Shown here piece by piece: positions 22,467-29,092 of a stretch of DNA of 29,304 nucleotides (positions within the stretch are counted from its first letter, which is position 1; each line of letters opens with the position of its first letter). Both the position numbers and the translations under genes were made by a program. The stretch comes from JARKQH01 sp964631605. GTDB lineage: Bacteria; Verrucomicrobiota; Verrucomicrobiia; Limisphaerales; UBA8199. The notes beneath the pieces were generated by a model. That model was not told where the DNA came from. It saw nothing but the letters and a program-made list of their open reading frames with translations, and made no database searches. The stretch lies in assembly GCA_964631605.1 (NCBI GenBank), contig CAZVYG010000067.1, positions 1-29,304 on the forward strand. The letters are read 5' to 3'.

Positions 22467-23198
22467 TTACTTGCGCGCAGAACCCGTCATCGGAACAAAA
22501 CGCACCGGCAGCACCGATTTGCGCTCCAGCCTCCCCTCCCGCTTCCGCAGCAACACCAGTTCCTGGTCGCCGCTGGGTCCGACAGGAATGATCATTCGCC
22601 CCCCTTCCTTGAGTTGCTCAATTAGCGGGGCTGGCACACGCTCCGGCGCACAGGTTACGATAATGGCGTCAAAGGGCGCCTTTTCCGGCCAGCCCAGGTA
22701 GCCGTCGCCGGCCCGGACGAAGACATTCGTGTATCCCAAGCGTTTGAGATCAGCGGCGGCGCGCGTCGCCAAAGCCTCGATGATTTCAATGGTATAAACC
22801 TCGGTGGCCAACTCGGCCAGCACGGCCGCCTGGTAACCCGAACCGGTGCCAATTTCCAGAATTCGATCCGAGGGTTGCGGGTCCAGTTGGGCGGTCATGA
22901 ACGCCACGATGAACGGCTGCGAGATGGTCTGACCGTAGCCGATCGGCAGGGGATAGTCCTCGTAAGCCTCGCGCTGGAGGTGCTTGGCAACAAACTCATG
23001 CCGCGGCACGCGTCCCATCACCGACAACACCCGCGCGTTGGTAATGTTCCTCCCCAACCCGCTCAGTTGCTCGGCAACCATCCGCCGCCGCGCGGCGGCA
23101 AATTCGTCCGTTTGCCCCGCGAGCGCCCCCGGAGGCGTCGCGTCAAGCCCCACCGCAGTGGCCAGCCAGACAGGCAATAACATAGGCGAAAATCTCAC
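22467..23198 (-). CDS. pcm: Protein-L-isoaspartate O-methyltransferase, exported form
   Basis: 243 residues from GTG 23198; ATG 23183 is an alternative. The enzyme methylates isoaspartyl residues in damaged proteins using SAM. Signatures: MVAEQLSGLGRNITNARVLS, VPRHEFVAKHLQREAYEDYP, PIGYGQTISQPFIVAFMTAQ (PIMT-specific), SAM motif I ILEIGTGSGYQAAVLAELA, VYTIEIIEALATRAA, FVRAGDGYLGWPEKAPFDAI and a final GRMIIPVGPSGDQELVL. The N-terminal ~28 residues (MLLPVWLATAVGLDATPPGA) look like a signal peptide, so the protein may act outside the cytoplasm, which is a known variant of the family. It is followed by araA on the same strand and preceded by larE, but each is spaced by 70-95 nt. Confidence 0.92.
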   Translation of the reverse strand: MRFSPMLLPVWLATAVGLDATPPGALAGQTDEFAAARRRMVAEQLSGLGRNITNARVLSVMGRVPRHEFVAKHLQREAYEDYPLPIGYGQTISQPFIVAFMTAQLDPQPSDRILEIGTGSGYQAAVLAELATEVYTIEIIEALATRAAADLKRLGYTNVFVRAGDGYLGWPEKAPFDAIIVTCAPERVPAPLIEQLKEGGRMIIPVGPSGDQELVLLRKREGRLERKSVLPVRFVPMTGSARK

Positions 23199-23271
23199 CC
23201 CTCAACATAACGTATTCCGCGCAAAAAAGCGCGTTTTTCTTGAGGCCGGAACCCCCACCGGGCACCGGCCG

Positions 23272-24180
23272 CTACGTCGCAGCCGTTCCCGTAACGGCCT
23301 TCTGTCCCAGCAATTCGTTGGCGCTCCCGCGCCGATATCCCATCAGGTCCAGCGTCACGTGCGCGTAGCCAATCTTCTTTAACGCCTCGGCCGTTGCCGC
23401 CGAGGCGCCGTTCTCGAGGAACCGGCGCATCTCCGCCGGCCCCACTTCAATCCGGGCCAGATGCGTCACCGCCGGCACCGTCAGAGTCAAAGCCGACCTG
23501 CCCGGTGCCGCAGCCGCTGGAGGCGGCGTCAGTCGAAGCTCATGGTGGCGAACCCGGACATCATGAAAGCCCAGATCGCGCAGAACGTTTTCCGCCGCCT
23601 CTATCATCCGCAGTTTTTCCGGTGTGACCGGTTCCCCGTAAGGCACGCGGGAGCTCAGACAGGCCATTTGCGGCTTGTCAGCCGTCGGCAACCCCAGTTG
23701 CGCGGACAGTTCGCGAATATCGGCCTTGGTCAACCCGGCCTCTTTGAGCGGAGCCCGCACCTGAAACTCGGATGCGGCCTGGGCGCCGGGACGATAGTCG
23801 CCCGTGTCGCTGGCGTTTTCTCCATAAGCAATCACTCTCAGCCCTTCAGCCCGAGCCAGCGGAAGCAATTCCGTGAACAGCTCGTGCTTGCAGAAATAAC
23901 AACGGTTGTTGGGATTGGCCAGGTAGCTGGCGTTTTCAAACTCACGCGTGCGGACGACCCGGACGGGGAACTGAAACTTGCGCGCTATCTCCAGCGCCTC
24001 CGCCAACTCGCGCCGCGGCAGGCTTGGCGAGTCGGCGATGGCGGCCAACGCCCGGTCGCCCAGCGCCTGGTGCGCAACAAAGGCCAGAAACACCGAATCC
24101 ACCCCGCCCGAATACGCAACGAGGCACGACTCGTAATTCCGCAGCACGGCACGGAGCTGCTCTAATTTGTCAGATACCAC
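23272..24180 (-). CDS. larE: ATP-dependent sacrificial sulfur transferase LarE
   Basis: 302 residues from GTG 24180. LarE adds sulfur to the nicotinate-derived precursor of the nickel-pincer nucleotide cofactor of lactate racemase-type enzymes. The PP-loop is SCLVAYSGGVDSVFLAF (SGGVDS at 24-29), used to adenylate the substrate. NNRCYFCKHELF holds Cys94 and Cys97, and QMACLSSRVPYGEPVT holds Cys174, the position of the sulfur-donating Cys176 of Lactobacillus LarE. Other marks are AYGENASDTGDYRPG, RAPLKEAGLTKADIRELSA and HVTLDLMGYRRGSAN at the end. Three cysteines suggest the iron-sulfur, catalytic type rather than the self-sacrificing single-Cys type. No larA, larB or larC lies in the window. 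The GTG start is uncertain; a TATGAT lies just before it. Confidence 0.9.
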   Translation of the reverse strand: MVSDKLEQLRAVLRNYESCLVAYSGGVDSVFLAFVAHQALGDRALAAIADSPSLPRRELAEALEIARKFQFPVRVVRTREFENASYLANPNNRCYFCKHELFTELLPLARAEGLRVIAYGENASDTGDYRPGAQAASEFQVRAPLKEAGLTKADIRELSAQLGLPTADKPQMACLSSRVPYGEPVTPEKLRMIEAAENVLRDLGFHDVRVRHHELRLTPPPAAAAPGRSALTLTVPAVTHLARIEVGPAEMRRFLENGASAATAEALKKIGYAHVTLDLMGYRRGSANELLGQKAVTGTAAT

Positions 24181-24305
24181 GCCATCATAATGCCACCGCC
24201 AAGGCACGAAGTCGAGCCACCATGCGCGAAGTAACAAGCGTCGGGCCGCCTCACATTCCCTGAAATTCCCCCCCCTGTTTTGTGGCCGCGGCGGCGCCAG
24301 AGTTC

Positions 24306-24334
24306 TTGACGACGGAACAACGGGCGCCTATCCC
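24306..24334 (+). promoter_or_regulatory. Promoter of the GH95 fucosidase gene
   Basis: TTGACG (24306-24311), a 17-bp spacer and TATCCC (24329-24334), ending 6 nt before the ATG at 24341. Same near-leaderless geometry as several other genes here. Confidence 0.45.
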
Positions 24335-24340
24335 CAGAGC

Positions 24341-26797
24341 ATGACTTTGCTGCGCGGCTATGTTCTCTTGGGATGGATGCCTTTGTTGGCCTGTGGTCTG
24401 GCGGTTGGAGCGGTGCCTGAGGAAGCCAGGCCCAGCCCCGGGGATTACCTGGTGTTTTACCGCCAGCCGGCGGCGCGCTGGACCGAGGCCATCCCGGTCG
24501 GGAACGGCCATCTTGGCGCAATGATCTTCGGCGGCATCGAACACGAACGCCTGCAGCTCAACGAAAACACCCTGACCTCGGATGAACCGGGCTACCGCAC
24601 CCTGCCCCTGAATCTCCAAACCAACTTCAGCCAGGTGACAAATCTCCTCGCTCGAAGACAATTTGCCGAGGCGGACGACCTGATCACCCGCACGTGGCTC
24701 GGCCGGTCCTGGGCTTGTTATCAGCCCCTGGGAGACCTGCATCTGGATTTCACCCACGCTGGACCGGCCACTGAATACCAGCGCGAACTCGATCTGTCTC
24801 AAGCCCGTTGCCGCATCAGTTACAAAGCCGGCGGCGCCACCTTCACGCGCGAAATTCTGGCCAGCCATCCCGACCGGGTCCTGGCCATCCGACTACGCAC
24901 CACCCAACCCGGCACCCTCAGCTTCCGCGCCCGGCTGACCTCCCCGCATTCCAACGCGGTCGTTACAACCAGAGCAGACGGACCGCGCCTCACCTTAACG
25001 GGGCAGGTTCCCGGCCTGGTTCTGCGTCGCACTCTGGCCTGGGTCGAACAGAAGGGAGACACTTGGAAATACCCCGAGTTATGGGACGAACATGGTCGGC
25101 GCCGCCCTCACGCCGCCCAGGTGCTTTACGGAAAGGACATAGGCGGGCGCGGAACATGGTTTGATGCCCGCCTGGGCATTCGGATCCAAGGCGGCCGCGT
25201 TGCCGCCGATGCCGGCGCCCTGGTGGTCGAAGGGGCCGAGGAGGCGGTGCTGGTGCTGAGCGCCGCCTCCAGCTACGCGGGTTTTGACAAAAGCCCAAGC
25301 CGGGTCGGCCCGGCTGTTCCCGCACGGAAGGCGGAGTCCTTCCTCAAAGCTGCGGAACGCCGCGCATTCGACCAGTTGGCAGAACGTCATTTGCGGGATT
25401 ACCGCGCGCTGTTCGATCGCGTCTCACTCTCACTGGGGCCGCCCACCGACCAGAGCCGGCTCCCGACGGATGAACGAATCAAACGTTTTGCCAACGGTCA
25501 GGACCAGCCCTTGGCGGCGCTGTATTTTCAGTTTGGGCGTTACCTCATGATCTCGGGTTCGCGCCCCGGCGGCCAGCCTTTGAATCTGCAAGGCATGTGG
25601 AACGAGGAGATCATTCCGCCCTGGGCCAGCAGTTACACCATCAATATCAACACCGAAATGAACTATTGGCTGGCGGAAACCGCCCACCTGCAGGAATGCG
25701 CCGAGCCGCTCCTGCGCCTGATCCGCGAGCTGGCGGTGGACGGACACCGCGTCGCGCGCGACATGTACGGCCGCCGCGGCTGGGTTGCCCATCACAACAC
25801 CACGCTTTGGCGCGACGCCCAGCCCGTGGACAACATCGCCGGCGCCTCCTTCTGGCCCCTGGGCAGCGGCTGGCTCTGCCAACATCTTTTCGAGCACTAC
25901 CAGTTCACCCGCGACCTCTCCTTCCTGCGCGAAGCCTATCCCCTGCTCCGCGGCGCGTGCGAGTTTTACCTCGATTGGCTCGTCCCGGATGAGCAGGGGC
26001 GGCTGGTCACGCCCGTCGGCACTTCCCCCGAAAACGCCTTTATCTACCTGAACGCCGCCGGCCGAAAGACCAAAGCCAATGTCTGCGTTGGACCGGCGAT
26101 GGACCTGGCAATAATCCGCGATTTGTTCCGCAACACGATCACCGCGGCGGAAACCCTCAAGCGCGACACCCGCTTCCAGGCCGAATTACGGGCCGCCCTG
26201 GCCCGCCTCAAGCCTTACCAGGTCGGCTCCAAAGGCCAGTTGCTCGAGTGGCAGGAGGAGTTCGAGGAGGCCGATCCCCACCACCGGCATGTGTCCCACC
26301 TCTTCGGCCTGCATCCGGGCCGTGAAATCGCCGGGCGCACCGCCCCAGAACTGGCGGCGGCCGCCAAACGCTCCCTCGAACTGCGCGGTGACGGCGGCAC
26401 TGGCTGGAGCAAGGCCTGGAAAGTCAATTTTTGGGCCCGGCTGGAAGATGGCGATCACGCGCACCGCATGCTCACGGATTTGATCAGCAAATCCACACTG
26501 CCCAACCTCTTTGACACGCACCCGCCTTTCCAAATTGACGGCAACTTCGGCGGAGCCGCCGGCATCGTCGAGATGTTGCTCCAGAGTCACTCCGACGAGC
26601 TGGTCCTCCTGCCCGCCCTGCCCAAGGCCTGGCCGGCGGGGCGCGTCAAGGGACTGCGCGCCCGCGGCGGGTTTACCGTGGACATCGCCTGGCAGGACGG
26701 GCGGGTGACCGATTACCGAATCACAGCTCCCAAACCCCAGCCCGTCCGCGTGCGGGTCAACGGCCAACTATTGAACCTCATGAGCGCCACCCCCTGA
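24341..26797 (+). CDS. Secreted GH95 family glycosidase (alpha-L-fucosidase type)
   Basis: 818 residues, full family length. An N-terminal signal peptide (YVLLGWMPLLACGLAVGA) is followed by the beta-domain FYRQPAARWTEAIPVGNGHL, GAMIFGGIEHERLQLNENTL. The (alpha/alpha)6 catalytic barrel carries PLNLQGMWNEEIIPPWASSY, TININTEMNYWLAETAHLQE, VAHHNTTLWRDAQPVD, TPVGTSPENAF (likely general acid Glu), HRHVSHLFGLHPGREIAG, GGTGWSKAWKVNFWARLEDG and FQIDGNFGGAAGIVEMLLQS. The NIN and DGN asparagine/aspartate residues match those that act in Bifidobacterium AfcA. The family works by inversion, mostly on alpha-1,2-fucosides; some members act on L-galactose or arabinose. It complements the retaining GH29 enzyme. 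A short lipoprotein-like ORF follows after 12 nt. Confidence 0.93.
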   Translation: MTLLRGYVLLGWMPLLACGLAVGAVPEEARPSPGDYLVFYRQPAARWTEAIPVGNGHLGAMIFGGIEHERLQLNENTLTSDEPGYRTLPLNLQTNFSQVTNLLARRQFAEADDLITRTWLGRSWACYQPLGDLHLDFTHAGPATEYQRELDLSQARCRISYKAGGATFTREILASHPDRVLAIRLRTTQPGTLSFRARLTSPHSNAVVTTRADGPRLTLTGQVPGLVLRRTLAWVEQKGDTWKYPELWDEHGRRRPHAAQVLYGKDIGGRGTWFDARLGIRIQGGRVAADAGALVVEGAEEAVLVLSAASSYAGFDKSPSRVGPAVPARKAESFLKAAERRAFDQLAERHLRDYRALFDRVSLSLGPPTDQSRLPTDERIKRFANGQDQPLAALYFQFGRYLMISGSRPGGQPLNLQGMWNEEIIPPWASSYTININTEMNYWLAETAHLQECAEPLLRLIRELAVDGHRVARDMYGRRGWVAHHNTTLWRDAQPVDNIAGASFWPLGSGWLCQHLFEHYQFTRDLSFLREAYPLLRGACEFYLDWLVPDEQGRLVTPVGTSPENAFIYLNAAGRKTKANVCVGPAMDLAIIRDLFRNTITAAETLKRDTRFQAELRAALARLKPYQVGSKGQLLEWQEEFEEADPHHRHVSHLFGLHPGREIAGRTAPELAAAAKRSLELRGDGGTGWSKAWKVNFWARLEDGDHAHRMLTDLISKSTLPNLFDTHPPFQIDGNFGGAAGIVEMLLQSHSDELVLLPALPKAWPAGRVKGLRARGGFTVDIAWQDGRVTDYRITAPKPQPVRVRVNGQLLNLMSATP

Positions 26798-26809
26798 CAT
26801 CCCGCCAGC

Positions 26810-26947
26810 ATGAAATCTCATTTCTTTGCCTGTGCCCTCATCACCACGCTGGCCGGCTGCTGGCACGCGGCCAGGGTGCAGGATAACCTCGCCATGATTG
26901 ACAACGTCCGTTACGAAGGGGAGCCGCAAGCACGGGCCGCTTTGTGA
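26810..26947 (+). CDS. Truncated lipoprotein-type ORF
   Basis: 45 codons. MKSHFFACALITTLAGCWHA is a lipoprotein signal with lipobox LAGC, then ARVQDNLAMIDNVRYEGE before a stop. It begins 12 nt after the GH95 stop, so it was probably the next gene of that operon, cut short by rearrangement at the border of the repeat-rich region. The original identity cannot be told. Confidence 0.4.
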   Translation: MKSHFFACALITTLAGCWHAARVQDNLAMIDNVRYEGEPQARAAL

Positions 26948-27177
26948 TCTTCAACTACGGGGTTCGCGAGTGCCAGGACTTGCTCCCAGTGCTGGGCATG
27001 GGCATTACCCGCCGCCCGCCCTGCCTTTGCGGCGCGCCGGTTTTGCCCGAGACCGGCAGTTTGCAGACACTCGGATGGGTGGTTCCGGCCAGATGCGCCC
27101 GAAAGCGCTGCTGGCCAACGTGAAACAAGCTGGTGGTCGTCCCAAGAACGGGCCACAATATCCAGCAAGCACGGCAC
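26948..27177. other. Intergenic stretch, nothing recognised
   Basis: No frame here has recognisable content on either strand. Confidence 0.35.
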
Positions 27178-27495
27178 ATGACAAACCAAACACCAATCTT
27201 GGAAGCAATCCGTTCGGTGCTGGGAGCAGCTTATGCTCCCAGGTTGCGTCGGATCGTGCTTTATGGGTCAGAGGCGCGTGGGGAAGCCCGTGCCGATAGC
27301 GGCATTGACGTGGTGGTGTTGCTGGACCAGGTGGCCGATCATGGCGATGAGTTGCGCCGCTGCCTGGACGCACTCTACCCGCTCGCACTGCGGTGGGACC
27401 GCCCCATCAGTGCTACGCCCGTGGCTGCTGAAGAGTACGAAACGGTGGTGTGCCCCTTGTACCAGCGAGCGCATCAGGAAGGAGTCGGTGCCTGA
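27178..27495 (+). CDS. Nucleotidyltransferase-domain (MNT-type) protein, orphan
   Basis: 105 residues from ATG 27178. A short helix (TPILEAIRSVLGAAYAPRLR) leads to the pol-beta superfamily motif RIVLYGSEARGEARADSGID and VVVLLDQV. The family normally reads GS-x9/10-D-x-D (as in SDIDV); here the first Asp of DxD is Gly (SGID), so metal binding may be impaired. MNT proteins usually pair with a HEPN protein directly downstream, as in the MntA/HepT toxin-antitoxin pairs where MNT AMPylates the HEPN toxin. No HEPN gene follows: palindromic repeats start within ~70 nt. The longer upstream frame lacks family sequence, so ATG 27178 was chosen. Probably an antitoxin that lost its partner. Confidence 0.75.
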   Translation: MTNQTPILEAIRSVLGAAYAPRLRRIVLYGSEARGEARADSGIDVVVLLDQVADHGDELRRCLDALYPLALRWDRPISATPVAAEEYETVVCPLYQRAHQEGVGA

Positions 27496-27563
27496 GACAA
27501 TCTGCTGCCAGTAAGTGGCGACGCGCCGGCCGGGCGCTTAAAGCTCGCGAAGCGTCTTGGAGT

Positions 27564-27599
27564 GCGGCAGTCCCCTGCCGCTTTTCCCCGCCAGCGGGG
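27564..27599. repeat. Two adjacent perfect hairpins
   Basis: GCGGCAG-TCCC-CTGCCGC (27564-27581), then TTTT, then CCCCGC-CA-GCGGGG (27586-27599). The first could act as a terminator for the nucleotidyltransferase transcript. The surrounding sequence (AGCGTCTTGGAGTGCGG) resembles a repeat I associate with verrucomicrobial genomes, from memory only. Confidence 0.5.
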
Positions 27600-27643
27600 C
27601 GAAATGTTTGTAGCACCCGGGCCTCCTCACCTTTTGCCTTCTT

Positions 27644-27738
27644 GTTTTTCGGCGGCGCGGCGCCACCCCCGGCCGAAAGCCGCGCGGGCATTCCTGCTCG
27701 CCCGCAGGGAGACCGCCCGCGCCGCGCCGCCGAAAAAC
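27644..27738. repeat. 95-nt palindromic element with perfect 20-bp arms
   Basis: The left arm 27644-27663 (GTTTTTCGGCGGCGCGGCGC) is exactly inverted at 27719-27738. The 55-nt interior contains a smaller pair CGGGC/GCCCG and GGCCGAAAGCC. The arms differ from the CCCCGTGAGATA family, but the total length matches its Rhs copies (95 and 98 nt). Confidence 0.75.
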
Positions 27739-27812
27739 TGGGGAATGAATGGTGGGGCCGTTGCCTTCTATCAACATGGCGCCCCGCTGGGGCTTGGGGT
27801 TGGTTGCAATCG

Positions 27813-27886
27813 CCCCGTGGCCAAGAGGTCCCGGTCTGGGATGTGGGGCGACTTCCAAAAGCCGCCTCCGGGATTATCTCACGGGG
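27813..27886. repeat. CCCCGTGAGATA-family palindromic element, copy with a decayed left arm
   Basis: The right arm TATCTCACGGGG (27875-27886) plus TAAA is intact. The best left arm is CCCCGTG (27813-27819), after which the match is lost. An inner hairpin GGCGACTT-CCAA-AAGCCGCC (one mismatch) is present. Immediately after it the Rhs frame begins (GQQFEYAFDD). Confidence 0.5.
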
Positions 27887-27925
27887 TAAAGGCCAACAAT
27901 TCGAGTATGCGTTCGATGACACTTG

Positions 27926-28023
27926 CCCCGTGAGATATGGCGCCGAGGTTCCTGTGCTTTGCGCCGCCGGCTGGCCGGCGCACCTGACGGGGGCGCCATG
28001 CGTGTTGGTTTTATCTCACGGGG
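27926..28023. repeat. CCCCGTGAGATA-family palindromic element inside the Rhs fragment (copy 2)
   Basis: Arms CCCCGTGAGATA (27926-27937) and TATCTCACGGGG (28012-28023) are perfect 12-bp inverses. A second nested pair ATGGCGCC / GGCGCCAT and a central GCCGGC-TG-GCCGGC make a long stem. CTTG precedes and TAAA follows. It sits between codons for DDT and NR of the Rhs core. The interval 27924-28028 is 105 nt (35 codons) without a stop. Confidence 0.85.
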
Positions 28024-28406
28024 TAAAGAACCGCGCCGGCACGAAGGCCGGAGGCGATGAGAATGGCGTAGGCCTCCGGCCCGCGTCCTACAGCGCCAAC
28101 GCCCTCAACCAATACACCAGCCGGGACGTGTCGGGCTTTGTGGACTTTGTGGGCGTGGCCAACCAGGGCGGGGCGGTGACGGTCAATGGCAACGCGGCGC
28201 TGCGGCAGGGGGAATATTTTCACCAGGCGCTGGCGGTGGCCAACAGCAGCCAGCCGTGGTATGGGACGGTGGAGGTCAGTTCGGCCTATCCGCCGGGGGC
28301 GGTGGAGAGCGGGGCGGTGTTCGTGCCGCGGACCCCGGAGAGCTTCTCCCATGACGCCGACGGGAACCTCACCCATGACGGCCAGTGGGTTTACACGTGG
28401 GACTTG

Positions 28407-28501
28407 GCCCGTGAGATAGGCCGATTCGGTGGCGCGGGCGGGCAACCCTTACCAGTTGAATGGCAAGGCTGCCGTATCACCGGCCGATTTATCTCACGGG
28501 C
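28407..28501. repeat. CCCCGTGAGATA-family palindromic element inside the Rhs fragment (copy 3)
   Basis: Arms GCCCGTGAGATA (28407-28418) and TATCTCACGGGC (28490-28501), with an inner CGGTG / CACCG pair. The outermost pair is G-C where copy 2 has C-G, so both arms changed together. CTTG precedes and TGAA follows. It splits the Rhs motif YTWD|(A)ENRL, and the 105 nt between GAC and AAC are open in the Rhs frame. Confidence 0.85.
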
Positions 28502-28720
28502 TGAAGAGAACCGGCTGGTGCGGATGGTGAGCGCGAACACCAATCCGGCGGTGGGGCCGCAGCAGCGGATTGAGTTCGGTTACGACTGGCACGGGCGTCG
28601 AATCAGCAAGCGGGTGTGGAACAACACCTCCGGGACGGGGGCGCCGGCGTTGGACCTCAAGTTCGTGTATGACTGGTCGGCCGGTCCGAGAGGCGGGTGG
28701 AATGTGCTGGCCATTCTGGA

Positions 28721-28744
28721 TTCAGCCTTCAGCCTTCAGCCTTC
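28721..28744. repeat. Tandem heptamer TTCAGCC x3 within the Rhs fragment
   Basis: Three exact copies of TTCAGCC followed by TTC. It encodes part of AILDSAFSLQPSF, a normal Rhs segment, so the repeat may be coincidental slippage or homopolymer-like expansion. Confidence 0.6.
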
Positions 28745-29074
28745 GTTTGCCTGGGGTCTGGATTTGAGCGGAACGATGGACAGGGCCGGGGGCGTTGGCG
28801 GCTTGCTCTGGATGACGGGCCCGTCCGGCAGCAACGCGGGAACCTGTTTCTACGCGTGTGACGGCAATGGGACCGTGATGGGGCTGGTCAGGGCCGCCGA
28901 CGGCTCCGTTGCCGCGCGATACGAATACGGCCCCTGCGAGGTCCTGCGGGCCACCGGCCCCATGGCGATGGTGAATCCCTTTCGGTTTTCCACAAAATAC
29001 CAGGATGATGAGACCGGGTTGTTGTATTACGGGTACAGGTATTACGATCCGCACACCGGGAGGTGGCCAAATGG

Positions 29075-29092
29075 AGCGGACTCACGTCCGCT
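29075..29092. repeat. Hairpin at the point where the Rhs core breaks
   Basis: AGCGGAC-TCAC-GTCCGCT, a perfect 7-bp stem, begins right after the TGGCCAAAT codons of GRWPN. GCTAC then TTTTT follows. A smaller hairpin GCTCC-TCT-GGAGC lies at 29109-29121. It looks like the edge of another inserted repeat. Confidence 0.55.

Noticed and set aside
23218..23238. CGCGC-AAAAAA-GCGCG-TTTTT hairpin as a terminator
   Set aside because: The T-run is on the plus strand, but both flanking genes are on the minus strand, so no transcript would use it as such.
27450..27890. N-terminal part of the long open frame leading into the Rhs fragment
   Set aside because: It translates palindromic and repeat DNA; no Rhs or other protein sequence appears until 27891.
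27644..28501. CRISPR array from the repeated palindromes
   Set aside because: Spacing is irregular, the units are inverted rather than direct repeats, and there are no cas genes.
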